From the NCBI RefSeq assembly GCF_019931755.1, contig NZ_CP082918.1, positions 2,460,001-2,524,000 of the forward strand: 64,000 nt of DNA. Reading direction: 5' to 3'. The translations under genes were made by a program, and so were the position numbers. The first letter of the stretch is position 1. Every line of letters begins with the position of its first letter. The notes below the pieces were generated by a model. It had not been told where the DNA came from and made no database searches. It worked only from the letters and a program-made list of their open reading frames with translations. The stretch is from Sutcliffiella horikoshii. GTDB taxonomy: Bacteria > Bacillota > Bacilli > Bacillales > Bacillaceae_I. Positions 38,092-47,056 of this stretch are shown in pieces.

Positions 38092-38868
38092 TTATTGTGC
38101 AGTGTACCCACCGTCCATGACAACTGCTTGACCAGTAACACCTTTCGCCTTATCGCTTGCTAAAAAGAGCGCATAATCAGCAATTTCATCTACTGATAAT
38201 AAACGCTTTTGAGGTACAAGCGGGTAAATGACCAATTCCAAGGCCTTTTCCAATGGAATGTTTCTAGTGTTTGCAAGATCTTGCAGCTGATTTCTAACAA
38301 GTGGGGTATCAACATAACCGGGACATAATGCATTCACTGTTATGCCGTGCTCTGCTCCTTCTAATGCAGCCACTTTCGTTAGTCCGACCACACCATGTTT
38401 CGCACTGTTATAACCAGCTTTCCCGGCAAAACCAATTAAACCGTTGATGGATGCCATGTTAAGAATACGACCAAAGCCGTTCTTTTTCATTAATGGAAAG
38501 ACATGCTTGGTAGCCATGAATGGTGCGATAAGCATTATTTTCAGCAATAATTCGTACTTTTCAGTAGAGAACTCTTCGATAGGCGCAACGTGTTGCATCC
38601 CTGCATTATTGATCAGGATATCTAGGGACCCAAAATGTTCATATGTCTGGTCCAATGCACTTTTTACTTCTTCTTCTTTTGTCACATCACATTTAACCCC
38701 AAACACTTCATGCCCTTTGTCCTTCAATTGTTTGACCGCTTTTTCAATTCCTTCTTCGTTAATATCGGAAATAGCGACTTTCGCTCCATTCTCAGCAAAA
38801 CGTTCCCCGATCTCATACCCTATTCCTTGTGCTGCCCCTGTGATAAATACAACTTTATTCTCAACCAT
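38092..38868 (-). CDS. 3-hydroxybutyrate dehydrogenase
   Basis: Short-chain dehydrogenase interconverting D-3-hydroxybutyrate and acetoacetate with NAD. The 258 residues have GAAQGIG at 11-17, NNAGMQHVAPIEEF (88-100), catalytic Ser140, Tyr153 and Lys157 (YNSAKHG), and the family-typical CPGYVDTPLVRNQ. The match to B. subtilis YxjF-type enzymes is strong. It follows a GntP-type permease by about 20 bp, as yxjC and yxjF do in B. subtilis, but the CoA-transferase genes scoAB are absent. Confidence 0.85.
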   Translation of the reverse strand: MVENKVVFITGAAQGIGYEIGERFAENGAKVAISDINEEGIEKAVKQLKDKGHEVFGVKCDVTKEEEVKSALDQTYEHFGSLDILINNAGMQHVAPIEEFSTEKYELLLKIMLIAPFMATKHVFPLMKKNGFGRILNMASINGLIGFAGKAGYNSAKHGVVGLTKVAALEGAEHGITVNALCPGYVDTPLVRNQLQDLANTRNIPLEKALELVIYPLVPQKRLLSVDEIADYALFLASDKAKGVTGQAVVMDGGYTAQ

Positions 38869-38889
38869 CTTATTTCCTCCATTCCATTT

Positions 38890-40176
38890 TTACATAATTC
38901 CGATGCTTGCCATAATAATAGCCACCACAACAGCTACAGTTGGAATCAATAATGCTACCACTGCGATGTCCTTATAAGAATCTTTATGGGTTAGACCCGT
39001 TACCGCAAAAAGCGTAAGTAATGCGCCATTATGAGGTAAAATTGAAGCCCCTGAGGCAATGGCAGCAATACGGTGAAAGGCATCTGGATTCATTCCGGTA
39101 GATTGCGCCAATTGATAATATTGGTCTCCCAAAGCTTCCAGGGCGATACCCATACCTCCTGATGCAGAACCTGTAATCATCGCCATTAACTGAACGGACA
39201 ATGCCTCGGAAATTAAGGGGTTCCCTTTTATCCCAAGTAGAATATCCGTTAACGTTTCAAAACCAGGAGCAGCAGTAACGACAGCACCGAAACCTACTGC
39301 TGCACTCGTATTGATGATGGCCATTACAGAACCAGATGCACCGCCATTAATTGCTCCAATAAACGATTTGTATTTTTTTATATTAAAAAGCATGATAGCC
39401 AATGTTCCCACAATCAGGGATGGAATGATGTCCCACTTAAAACCATTTAGTGTGATTACCACAATTAATAATGGCAGGAAGGACAATATCCAGTTAGGTA
39501 ATTCTTCAGCTTTGATTTGTTTTACTTCCTGGCCCCCTTTTGGCTCATCAAATGTGTCACCCACTTTGGTTAATCGTCCTTCTCTCCACTTTAAATAGAA
39601 ATAACCTCCAACAGCCATAATCAACCCGGCTACGATTCCCATAATAGGTGCTGAGAGCGGAGTAGTTTTAAAATAAGGAATAGGAATCAGGTTTTGGATT
39701 TGAGGCGTACCTGGCAAGGCAGTCATCGTAAACGTGAATGCTCCTAAAGCAAACGTACCCGGCAGCAGTTTTCTAGAAATATCCGCTTCTCTGAATAGTG
39801 CGATCGCAAGCGGATAGATGGCAAATACCACCACAAATAAACTCACCCCACCATATGTCAACACTGCTGCAGCAATTAACACTCCGAGAATGGCTCTCTT
39901 CTTGCCTAATAATTGAGTGATCTTAAATGCGACAGCTTGAGCTGCACCAGTGTCTTCCATCAATTTTCCAAAAATGGCCCCAAGTAAAAATACTGGAAAC
40001 CATTGTTTTGCAAAGTCGACAAAGCCAGTCATATACGTTTGGGTATAGGCTGGTAAGAGATCTAGACCGCTTAATAACGCTACTACCGCAGAAACAAGTG
40101 GAGCTATCCAGATAATGGACCAGCCGAGGTATGCTAATAACATTAAAAGCACCAGCCCGACAATAATACTGAACAT
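38890..40176 (-). CDS. GntP-family permease, probable 3-hydroxybutyrate transporter (YxjC-like)
   Basis: 428 residues with about 12 transmembrane helices. Family features include LLGAIFGKLMEDTGAAQAVA near 60-80, the loop after GTPQIQNLIPI, and SGGMGIALEALGDQY near 340. GntP members carry gluconate, lactate or hydroxy acids. The adjacent hydroxybutyrate dehydrogenase and the YxjC-like pairing point to hydroxybutyrate. It is the first gene of a permease-dehydrogenase-small protein operon, which follows a long repeat-filled gap. Confidence 0.8.
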   Translation of the reverse strand: MFSIIVGLVLLMLLAYLGWSIIWIAPLVSAVVALLSGLDLLPAYTQTYMTGFVDFAKQWFPVFLLGAIFGKLMEDTGAAQAVAFKITQLLGKKRAILGVLIAAAVLTYGGVSLFVVVFAIYPLAIALFREADISRKLLPGTFALGAFTFTMTALPGTPQIQNLIPIPYFKTTPLSAPIMGIVAGLIMAVGGYFYLKWREGRLTKVGDTFDEPKGGQEVKQIKAEELPNWILSFLPLLIVVITLNGFKWDIIPSLIVGTLAIMLFNIKKYKSFIGAINGGASGSVMAIINTSAAVGFGAVVTAAPGFETLTDILLGIKGNPLISEALSVQLMAMITGSASGGMGIALEALGDQYYQLAQSTGMNPDAFHRIAAIASGASILPHNGALLTLFAVTGLTHKDSYKDIAVVALLIPTVAVVVAIIMASIGIM

Positions 40177-40350
40177 ATGTACCCTCCTTTATGTGGGAGA
40201 AATGGGAATCTTCCATATATGGAGGTAGTATCCTCTTTTGGGGTTGGAAATATGTATATAGGTAGACGGGATGGGGGTTGAGGTTTTTGTAGAGGAGGTT
40301 GAGAGCGATTAAAAGGATCTACTTTCAAAATTAGGTAACTAGGGAGGGTT

Positions 40351-40609
40351 CTATTTGACCGAAGCAACTTGCTTTGCACCTTAAGAGTCTTATAGAAGCG
40401 GTCTATACGACCGAAGCTTTGGCAAGAGCTGCTCTTAAGTCTTATAGAGCCCTTCTATACGACCGAAGCTCTGGCAAAAGCTGCTCTTAAGTCTTATAGA
40501 GCCCTTCTATACGACCGAAGCTTTTGGAAAAACTACTCTTAAGTCTTATAGAACCCTCCTATACGACCGAAGCTTTGGCAAGAGTTGCTCTTAAGTCTTA
40601 TAGAACTCT
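40351..40609. repeat. Tandem 52-bp hairpin units (about five copies)
   Basis: Units start near 40351, 40402, 40454, 40506 and 40558, a period of 51 then 52, 52 and 52 bp. Each runs TCTATACGACCGAAGCTTTG, then GCAAGAGCTGCTCTTAAGTC, then TTATAGA, so TCTATA and TATAGA close the unit and AAGAGCTGCTCTT forms an inner inverted repeat. The first unit is divergent. Non-coding. Confidence 0.88.
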
Positions 40610-40610
40610 T

Positions 40611-40755
40611 CTCTCTTACCGTTTTTGCTTTTCTGAAAGAATTTCGGGCGGAGAGAACCCTTCCGTTTTTGCTTTTCCGAAAGAGTTTCGGGCGGAGAGA
40701 CACCTTCTCTGTTACCATTTTAGCTTTCCCGTAGAAGTTTCGGGCAGAGATACCC
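40611..40755. repeat. Second tandem hairpin family, three copies
   Basis: Three units around 40611-40656, 40657-40700 and 40704-40750 share TACCGTTTTTGCTTTTC, GAAAGARTTTCGGGC and GGAGAGA. Each begins TCTCT or TTCCG and ends GAGAGA, so the closing stem is again complementary although its sequence differs from the 52-bp family next to it. Spacing is 44 then 52 bp. Confidence 0.8.
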
Positions 40756-40765
40756 CCAAAAAGTA

Positions 40766-40796
40766 AAAAAGCGTGCTCATCTGCACGCTTTTTAAA
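40766..40796 (-). terminator. Terminator after rsiX
   Basis: Minus-strand AGCGTGC/GCACGCT stem with a six-base loop followed by six Ts, just after the rsiX stop. Confidence 0.9.
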
Positions 40797-40798
40797 CT

Positions 40799-42070
40799 TT
40801 ACTCGCTATATGGAATTGGGTTCGGAGAGTAAGGCACGCTTACTTCTTCATTGAGTGTGATAGTTCCTATCGTTCCATCTTGTGAAGATTCAAACACCAC
40901 ACCTCTAACTCCAAATTCTTTTGCTACCATCATCATCGCTTCAAGGGCAAAGATTGTTTCGTCGTTATTTTCAAGTACGCTGCCATCCCCTAGCTTAATC
41001 CTAACCACTGTACCATCACTTTCTAGCCCCAATCCCTCCACTTGCACCGTAACAGGAATGGATGGCTCTAGTTTACTGTTCTCAGCTTGCTCTGGTACAC
41101 TTGTCATCGCTTTGAGAGCATCACCAATGGAAGTATACCGTTCATGACCTGGGACAAGTAAAGGCAGGCTACCTGTGTGATATTTGAAATAAGCCCTCTT
41201 GTTTTTAGTCTGGTATTCTACCGGTCCATCATATACATCATTGCCAACTTGCACACCTTTGGTTGATCCGTTATCACTAAATAAGAAATGAGTATATTGA
41301 TTGCTGAAAGTATCACTAAGTTCTTTAGAGAAAAGATTATCTTGATAGGTTGTTAAACCTTTAGCCATATCAGTTACATCTAAGATTGGCATCGGTCTAT
41401 CTAACCCTATGTCGCCTTCTGATATTTTTACATTGTCATTAATAGTCGGCACCATGACCCCATAATCCTCGTATGCAATCCCCCCTCGCACCTTATTGAG
41501 AGCATCTACATATGTTTCATTTTCACCACGAGGAACAATCACCGTCAGTGGAGTGGTAGAACCACCATGTTCATAATTATCTGCCTCCAACAAGGACACC
41601 CCAATGGTAACAGCGTACTCGGATTCTACATTATAGGAAGGTGTAACAAAACTTTTACCATCTGCTGAACTGATCTCCGCTGCAGCAAAGTCATTGGATT
41701 CCTCATCACCTTCTGCCTTTAGTGAAGTTTCTTCCTCTTCTTCGATGGCTTCTCTGCTGGTGTCTGCGGCAGAATCATCTGAGTTTTCATCTGAATTCAT
41801 TGTTGCGATGTCCATACTTTCTTCTGAACTGCTATCAGAGCCACTTAAGCTCATATCGAACTGCATGTTGTTTACGAACATAGGTGCAACCAGGGCGAAA
41901 AGGACTAAAGCCGCAACCAATGCAAAAGCAGGTACTATTTTAGACCGGCGAGGGGAATGGGCTAGTTTTGGTTGTATATCTCTATATATTTGTTTCGGGT
42001 CACGATCATCTTTAAGTTTAGGCATTTGCCTTAACAACTTTTCCATTTGTTCTTCGTCATTATGACGCAT
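40799..42070 (-). CDS. rsiX: Anti-sigma-X factor RsiX-like
   Basis: Holds sigma-X inactive at the membrane. The 423 residues have a cytoplasmic N-terminus with the anti-sigma region (LLRQMPKLKDDRDPKQIY near 12-29), one transmembrane helix (about 45-66), an acidic Ser/Asp/Glu-rich stretch (about 75-135) and a large extracytoplasmic domain. B. subtilis RsiX is shorter (about 370); the acidic stretch accounts for part of the difference. The start overlaps sigX by 11 bp, which supports the pairing. The C-terminal domain has GerMN-like features, but I am not certain. Confidence 0.85.
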   Translation of the reverse strand: MRHNDEEQMEKLLRQMPKLKDDRDPKQIYRDIQPKLAHSPRRSKIVPAFALVAALVLFALVAPMFVNNMQFDMSLSGSDSSSEESMDIATMNSDENSDDSAADTSREAIEEEEETSLKAEGDEESNDFAAAEISSADGKSFVTPSYNVESEYAVTIGVSLLEADNYEHGGSTTPLTVIVPRGENETYVDALNKVRGGIAYEDYGVMVPTINDNVKISEGDIGLDRPMPILDVTDMAKGLTTYQDNLFSKELSDTFSNQYTHFLFSDNGSTKGVQVGNDVYDGPVEYQTKNKRAYFKYHTGSLPLLVPGHERYTSIGDALKAMTSVPEQAENSKLEPSIPVTVQVEGLGLESDGTVVRIKLGDGSVLENNDETIFALEAMMMVAKEFGVRGVVFESSQDGTIGTITLNEEVSVPYSPNPIPYSE

Positions 42071-42596
42071 TGCTGTTTCCTCCTTTCTCTTGAAGTTCTT
42101 CCATATATGCCTTCAAGACCTTTAAGGCTCTATGTTGAGTTGTTTTCACCTTACTTTCCGTCCAGCCAAGAATTTGGGCTGTTTCTTGAATAGTAAGGGC
42201 TTGTATGTACCGCAGGATAAGGACTAGTCGGTGATCGACTTTACATTTATCCAAACACCGGTACATTTGTTGGACTTGTTCATTTTGTACGGCTATCTCT
42301 TCAGGAAGTGGAGCGTGATCTCTGACTTGTTGTTTATTCCAGTCGAAAGTTTCAAGTAGTTTGTTTTTCCATCCTTTTTGTTTGCGAAAGGAATCAATGG
42401 CAACGTGCTTGGCAATCGAAAACAGCCAGGTCTTTTCACTGCTTTTCCCTTCAAAACGATCATAGGAACGCAAAACTTTTATATAAACTTCTTGAACGAG
42501 GTCTTCCGCTTGCTCCTTGTTGTTCACCATGTAATATAAGAACTGATAAACATCCTGGTGATATTTTTCATAGAGCTCTTGAAAAACGGTATTCAT
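42060..42596 (-). CDS. sigX: ECF sigma factor SigX
   Basis: 178-residue extracytoplasmic-function sigma factor. Region 2 (YQFLYYMVNNKEQAEDLVQEVYIKVL near 15-40, KTWLFSIAKHVAIDSFRKQKG near 60-80) and region 4 (RLVLILRYIQALTIQETAQILGWTESKVKTTQHRALK near 122-158) are complete. B. subtilis SigX modifies cell-surface charge and envelope composition. It follows the resABCDE block, now separated from it by the B12 cassette. Its own promoter matches an ECF consensus, suggesting autoregulation. Confidence 0.92.
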   Translation of the reverse strand: MNTVFQELYEKYHQDVYQFLYYMVNNKEQAEDLVQEVYIKVLRSYDRFEGKSSEKTWLFSIAKHVAIDSFRKQKGWKNKLLETFDWNKQQVRDHAPLPEEIAVQNEQVQQMYRCLDKCKVDHRLVLILRYIQALTIQETAQILGWTESKVKTTQHRALKVLKAYMEELQEKGGNSNAS

Positions 42597-42618
42597 AGTT
42601 TCCCTCCGTTCATTTCAT

Positions 42619-42647
42619 TAGTCGTATATTATAGTAAGAAAGTTACA
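42619..42647 (-). promoter_or_regulatory. Predicted autoregulatory sigma-X promoter
   Basis: On the minus strand TGTAAC (42647-42642), 17-bp spacer, CGACTA (42624-42619), about 22 bp before the sigX ATG. It matches the B. subtilis sigma-X pattern TGTAAC/CGAC. Confidence 0.8.
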
Positions 42648-42813
42648 TTACAAATATATTAAAAAAATTACAATTTGACTAGGGTTATTTGGTAATTATT
42701 TCTTTTGTTTTTTGTGTGTAATATAAGTATAAGGGATGTCCGTATAGGATTGTAGGGATTTTTGTAGGCTTTTCCAAAGAGGTTATATACATATTTCGAC
42801 CTATTTTGATTAC

Positions 42814-42950
42814 GCCGCTGTTGATTTCCGCAAATGGCTTCGCTTTCCGCGGGCGACCTTGAGCCTCCTCACTTCGTTGGAGGGTCTCAACAATGTCGCT
42901 ACTCTCCCGCAGGAGTCTTCGCCAACTGCTCCAATCACCAGCTAGAAATT
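42814..42950. repeat. Dispersed palindromic element, solo copy A2
   Basis: Starts CGCTGTTGATTTCCGCAAAT and ends near CCAATCACCAGCTAGAAATT. The outer arms pair (TTGATT with AATCA, GGC with GCC). It lacks an inverted B partner nearby. It lies between the ECF S gene and sigX; the remaining DNA from 42650 to 42813 shows nothing recognisable. Confidence 0.85.
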
Positions 42951-42982
42951 CCTAGTAACTCTGCTTCAATTTTTTACATAGT

Positions 42983-43012
42983 AAAGCGCCAACCCAATTG
43001 GATTGGCGCTCC
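42983..43012 (-). terminator. Terminator after the ECF S component gene
   Basis: Minus-strand AGCGCCAA/TTGGCGCT stem followed by TTACTATG; the T tract is weak. Confidence 0.65.
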
Positions 43013-43016
43013 TCTT

Positions 43017-43574
43017 TTATTTCTTGTAGGTGCTGCTCATTTGATATTGTGCTAGGCTCTCTTTTCTTTTGATGATAAAGGGTGCTCTTTCGTTTAAGAG
43101 TTTGGAAAGGATCGGATACAACACGATAAAAAATACGACATTTCCAACTGCATGGTTTATATCAAATGGTAGTCCAGCAAGATAATATGGCCAAAATGGA
43201 AATCCTCCGACAATCATGTTTTGGATCGAGAAAACAAAACCGAAAAACAGCCCGCAAAGTCCAGCATAGATGGAAAGGATAAATACTGGAATTCTTTTAA
43301 ACCATATCCCAATTGCTCCACTTAATAATCCAATAATGGACCATGCAAAGATTTGTGTGAATGTCCACATGCCAGTACCAAGGACCAGGTTCGTTGCAAA
43401 GGTAGTACCTACTGCAAGAATCACACCTGAAACCGGCCCCATCCAGAAAGCACATATAATGATGATTGCTGTCACTGGCTGGACGTTAGGTACGGAGGCG
43501 AAAACGATTCTCCCCACTACACAAAGGGCTATTAATACACCAAGTAGCGCTATTTTTCTGGTTGTCATCATCAT
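43017..43574 (-). CDS. ECF transporter S component, predicted cobalamin uptake
   Basis: 185-residue membrane protein with about five or six helices, beginning TTRKIALLGVLIALCVVGRIVF, and with AIIIICAFWMGPVSGVILAVG typical of ECF S subunits. Three consecutive ATGs occur at 43574-43568; the third has the best spacing from AAAGGTGG. The start overlaps the DUF4430 lipoprotein gene (last base pairs of its stop), and the leader upstream is a cobalamin riboswitch, so I predict cobalamin or a corrinoid precursor as substrate (CbrT-like). EcfA/EcfT would be supplied from elsewhere. Confidence 0.85.
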   Translation of the reverse strand: MMMTTRKIALLGVLIALCVVGRIVFASVPNVQPVTAIIIICAFWMGPVSGVILAVGTTFATNLVLGTGMWTFTQIFAWSIIGLLSGAIGIWFKRIPVFILSIYAGLCGLFFGFVFSIQNMIVGGFPFWPYYLAGLPFDINHAVGNVVFFIVLYPILSKLLNERAPFIIKRKESLAQYQMSSTYKK

Positions 43575-43993
43575 TCCACCTTTTGATAATCAAAATGAAC
43601 TTCGTCGTTCTCCTCTAGCGTATAATCACTTGCACCGACCATTAAGCTTTCACCGTTGACGGAGATGTTCCAATAATAATCAGATTCTTCCTCAGAGCCC
43701 AGGCCGTCAATTCCGACGATGAAATCTCCTCCAAATCCTGTAGTAAGCTCAAAATTGCGGTCCATGACTTCCATCAAAGACTCCCCTTCCTCAAACTCTA
43801 CAGTCTCCTCACTGATGACTTCTTCGCCTTCTTTCGTTAGTTTGATCGTGGTGGAAAGTTGGCTTTCTTGTTGTTCTTGAGTTTCAGCAGGTGTTTCATT
43901 ATTAGCTGTATGATTTGTTTCATTTCCTGCATTAGCACAGCCTGTAATGGCAAGAGTTAATGATAGTAAAAGTGTTAGTAAAAGTTTTTTCAT
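43571..43993 (-). CDS. DUF4430 (transcobalamin-like) lipoprotein
   Basis: 140-residue lipoprotein: signal sequence ending AITGC with Cys19 as the lipidation site, an Asn/Thr/Glu/Gln spacer to about residue 45, then a DUF4430 domain (about 48-138) containing EEGESLMEVMDRNFEL, GIDGL and SDYYWNISVNGESLMVGASDYTL. The domain resembles the C-terminal part of eukaryotic transcobalamin/intrinsic factor. Placed directly behind a B12 riboswitch and coupled to an ECF S subunit, it is probably a surface corrinoid-capturing protein. Role inferred. Confidence 0.85.
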   Translation of the reverse strand: MKKLLLTLLLSLTLAITGCANAGNETNHTANNETPAETQEQQESQLSTTIKLTKEGEEVISEETVEFEEGESLMEVMDRNFELTTGFGGDFIVGIDGLGSEEESDYYWNISVNGESLMVGASDYTLEENDEVHFDYQKVE

Positions 43994-44100
43994 ATGTTTT
44001 TTCCCCTTATGTAATTAATTTGCAGTGCAAGTTGTAAAACCGTATCTTTTCTCCTCCTATCTTTACCCCTAATGTCCCAATCGATCTGTGATGAGCAAAA

Positions 44101-44131
44101 CAAAAAACCTCATCCAATTTCAGGATGAGGC
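44101..44131 (-). terminator. Riboswitch-linked terminator ahead of the DUF4430 gene
   Basis: Minus-strand CCTCATCC/GGATGAGG stem with a seven-base loop followed by TTTTTTG, between the cobalamin aptamer and the coding start. It fits an off-switch on B12 binding. Confidence 0.88.
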
Positions 44132-44205
44132 GATAACGGCAATGTCATAATACGACAAATAAAGACAGATTTCTGCCGTCTCTCCTACTCAACCCCCGAA
44201 GTATT

Positions 44206-44400
44206 GAAACTGGTATAATAATTGGCAGGTCTACTGACTTATGCTTCTTCCTACTTTGAGCCTTCCCATATGAGGACCTAATTTCTTAAGCCCGTTCATA
44301 CAGTGGTCATCTCATTTCGTCCACATTTACAGTTGCGGGGACAGTTTTGGCATTTCACCAAATTCCCTATTAAGTCACCATCGTGACACCAACTATTTCG
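44206..44400 (-). promoter_or_regulatory. Cobalamin riboswitch
   Basis: On the minus strand: GGGAATTTGGTGAAATGCC, then AACTGTCCCCGCAACTGTAA, then the B12 box AGTCAGTAGACCTGCC near 44239-44224. The ends pair loosely as GAAA..TGGT with ACCA.TTTC (P1). Order and spacing match the Rfam-type cobalamin aptamer. Confidence 0.95.
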
Positions 44401-44486
44401 TATTGCTATTCAATTAACTATGTTTCATATTACAAGATATGTCTGGTCTTGACAAGATAATGTTTCATAGAAAACAAGATTTTTCG

Positions 44487-46271
44487 CTACACATCTCCAT
44501 TTTGAGAGTGTTTTTGCGGAATATACATGGAAAATGTCGTTCCCTCGTTCTCTTTTGAATGAACGGATATGGTACCCCGGTGTGCTTCTATGATGTTTTT
44601 CACAATGGCAAGTCCCAGTCCTGTACCTGCACGCCCTCTTGTACGCGCTTTGTCCGCCTTATAGAAGCGTTCAAAAACAAAAGGCAGATCTTCTTCAGGT
44701 ATGCCGTGCCCAGAATCTTTTACATCTATTTTGACACCGTTGTTTATTAATTTTGCATGGATGATTATGGTCCCATCGTCTGCTGTATGGCGAATGGCGT
44801 TGTCCACCAGGTTTGTCATTACCTGTTCCATACGGTCTACATCCATTTGGATGGCCCCATCACCTTCTACATGTGATTGCAACACGATAGACTTTTCTTT
44901 TGCAAGGCCCTGAAACTTTCTTGTTATCTTTTCGACAAAGGCGACAATATTGGCATTTTCATAATTCAATGAAATATGACCGGCTTCCATTCTCGCAAGA
45001 TCTAATAAGTCATTTACGAGGCGCCCCATTCTTAAAGATTCATCATAAATAACGGAAGCAAGTTCTTTTTTCTCTTCATCCGTTCCGGCAATATCATCGA
45101 CAATTGCTTCACTGTAGCCTTGCAGCATGGAAATTGGTGTACGCAATTCATGGGACACATTGGCAATGAAATCTTTACGAAGTTTGTCCAACCTTCTCTC
45201 TTCCGTCATATCCCGTATTACTGCAACAGCGCCGCGGATATGGGTTTGCGTATATAGTGGACTCATTACGATTACCCACGTACGTCCTTGATAGGTTAAT
45301 TCTATACTTTGTTCTTTTTCAACAGAAATAGCCCGTTGGAACATTTCCATTACCTCACCTGGCAAGTCTTCCCCGCTGGCATTGCCTTCTTGATAGTACC
45401 AGGCTTGTAAAAATTTCTCCGCCGGTGGATTCGTTACAAGAATGGTGCCATCTCGGTTTAAGGTGATAACCCCATCTGCCATACTGCTGAGAATGTTGGC
45501 TAAATGTTCCTTCTCTTGATTCAAAGCGTTAATATTAAACTTGAGTTGTCTGCCCATTTGATTAAAGGCCATCCCAAGTTCCCCAATTTCGTCCGATGTT
45601 AAAATTGGAACCTTAGTATCGAACTTCCCTCTTGCGACTTCAAAAGCAGCCTCTCTCATATTACGCAGAGGTGCTGTAATTCTTGTAGACAAGAAGAATG
45701 CGAAAATGGTCGTTAAAAAGATTGCAAAACCTGCAGCAAGCAGAATAAGTTTTGTTGTTTGTTTGGTTGTTTCTTTTACGGCAAGCAGGGACTGATAAAC
45801 GAAAACAGCTCCATCTTTATCCTCATTAATATGCAAAGGAATTCCGACGATCATCACTTCGCCTTGCATTTCATCTGTAATTTGGAAATCGGGCAAATAA
45901 GTCTTTTTCGTTACAATCGGCTGATCTTCAAAGACGAGGGAAAGGTCCGGGTCGTTTAGGAAGAATTCAGCAGGTAAATGGTCGATTTGAGATGTCGGAG
46001 AATGAGAGTACTCTCCCTTGTCTGTAAAAATAACCACCTGAGACACTTCATCAACAAGCTCCCAAGCTATTGATTTCGATTGTTCCATGTCTTCATGCTG
46101 TTCCAAAATTAATGAAATCTTACTCGCTGCCTGGGTCAAATCCTTTTCTGCTTCCTGTACATGGTAATTCTCAAAGAATTCTAGTAAAAGAATGGTTAAA
46201 ACAAATAATACAAATGAAACTAAAAGTAACACAGTAAGCCAGAGCTTACCAACTACACTTCTCCAAATCAT
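44487..46271 (-). CDS. resE: Sensor histidine kinase ResE
   Basis: Membrane sensor kinase for oxygen limitation and nitric oxide, partner of ResD. The 594 residues: TM1 (about 9-30), extracytoplasmic sensing domain (to about 165), TM2 (about 172-193), HAMP ([19 protein letters not shown]), a PAS-like domain (about 255-360), the H-box [19 protein letters not shown], then the ATPase domain with [29 protein letters not shown] and GTGLGLAI. It overlaps resD by 4 bp (ATGA). Confidence 0.96.
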   Translation of the reverse strand: MIWRSVVGKLWLTVLLLVSFVLFVLTILLLEFFENYHVQEAEKDLTQAASKISLILEQHEDMEQSKSIAWELVDEVSQVVIFTDKGEYSHSPTSQIDHLPAEFFLNDPDLSLVFEDQPIVTKKTYLPDFQITDEMQGEVMIVGIPLHINEDKDGAVFVYQSLLAVKETTKQTTKLILLAAGFAIFLTTIFAFFLSTRITAPLRNMREAAFEVARGKFDTKVPILTSDEIGELGMAFNQMGRQLKFNINALNQEKEHLANILSSMADGVITLNRDGTILVTNPPAEKFLQAWYYQEGNASGEDLPGEVMEMFQRAISVEKEQSIELTYQGRTWVIVMSPLYTQTHIRGAVAVIRDMTEERRLDKLRKDFIANVSHELRTPISMLQGYSEAIVDDIAGTDEEKKELASVIYDESLRMGRLVNDLLDLARMEAGHISLNYENANIVAFVEKITRKFQGLAKEKSIVLQSHVEGDGAIQMDVDRMEQVMTNLVDNAIRHTADDGTIIIHAKLINNGVKIDVKDSGHGIPEEDLPFVFERFYKADKARTRGRAGTGLGLAIVKNIIEAHRGTISVHSKENEGTTFSMYIPQKHSQNGDV

Positions 46272-46987
46272 GATTCATTGCCAACCTCGAATTTATAGCC
46301 TACGCCCCATACTGTTACAATCATTTTAGAGGCTGGTTCTGACACTTTGTTCAATTTCTCGCGTAGACGTTTCACATGCGTATCAACTGTTCGTAAATCC
46401 CCAAAGAACTCGTATTGCCATACTTCTTTCAACAGTTGCTCGCGGTCGAAAACTTTATCAGGAGATTTTGCAAGGAAGTAAAGTAGTTCATATTCTTTAG
46501 GGGTAAGATTTATTTCTTTCCCTTCAGATGTCACTCTGTGTGCATCATTATCGATGGTCAAATGAGGAAATACGATGACATCCTTTGTTGTCGTTTCAGT
46601 AGTCAGGAACGTTGTGCTAGAGGAGCGACGTAATAACGCTTTCACTCTAAGCACTACTTCTCTTGGACTGAACGGTTTTACAATATAGTCGTCTGTTCCC
46701 ATTTCAAACCCTTGCACTCGGTTCGTTTCTTCCCCTTTAGCTGTCAGCATGATAATAGGTGTCGCCTTTTTCTCCCTGATTTCTTTACACACTTCCATAC
46801 CGTCCATGCCAGGCATCATAACATCCAGCAGTATGACATCATATTCTTTTTCAAGCGCCATCTCCAGAGCTGTGTTGCCGTTATCTGCTTCTTCAATGAC
46901 GTAATTTTCTCTTTCAAGGTACATTTTCAATAACCTTCTAATACGGTCCTCATCATCCACTACAAGGATTCTCACTTCTTTTTCCAT
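46268..46987 (-). CDS. resD: Response regulator ResD
   Basis: OmpR/PhoB-type activator of aerobic/anaerobic respiration genes, including cytochrome c biogenesis. The 239 residues comprise a receiver domain ([12 protein letters not shown] with the acidic pocket, [13 protein letters not shown] with the phosphorylated Asp near 56, [19 protein letters not shown]) and a winged-helix domain ([23 protein letters not shown]). ATG 46987 (MEKEVRIL) follows GGGGG; the longer frame upstream lacks support. Confidence 0.96.
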   Translation of the reverse strand: MEKEVRILVVDDEDRIRRLLKMYLERENYVIEEADNGNTALEMALEKEYDVILLDVMMPGMDGMEVCKEIREKKATPIIMLTAKGEETNRVQGFEMGTDDYIVKPFSPREVVLRVKALLRRSSSTTFLTTETTTKDVIVFPHLTIDNDAHRVTSEGKEINLTPKEYELLYFLAKSPDKVFDREQLLKEVWQYEFFGDLRTVDTHVKRLREKLNKVSEPASKMIVTVWGVGYKFEVGNES

Positions 46988-47021
46988 ATTTCTTAAACCC
47001 CCTTTAATTATCTGCAAGAAA

Positions 47022-47048
47022 AGCCCCCACAATATTGTGAAGGCCGGT
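47022..47048 (-). terminator. Possible terminator between resC and resD
   Basis: Minus-strand GCCTTCACAA/TTGTGGGGGC hairpin followed by TTTTCTTG, 10-35 bp after the resC stop. It would let resDE be partly independent of resABC. Confidence 0.65.
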
Positions 47049-47056
47049 TATCTGTA

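Noticed and set aside
40351-40755. Tandem repeats considered as a CRISPR array
   Set aside because: Units are contiguous and similar along their whole length, with no unique spacers, and no cas genes are present in the window.
41694-42065. Ser-rich open frame opposite rsiX
   Set aside because: Antisense shadow of the acidic RsiX segment; no ribosome site.
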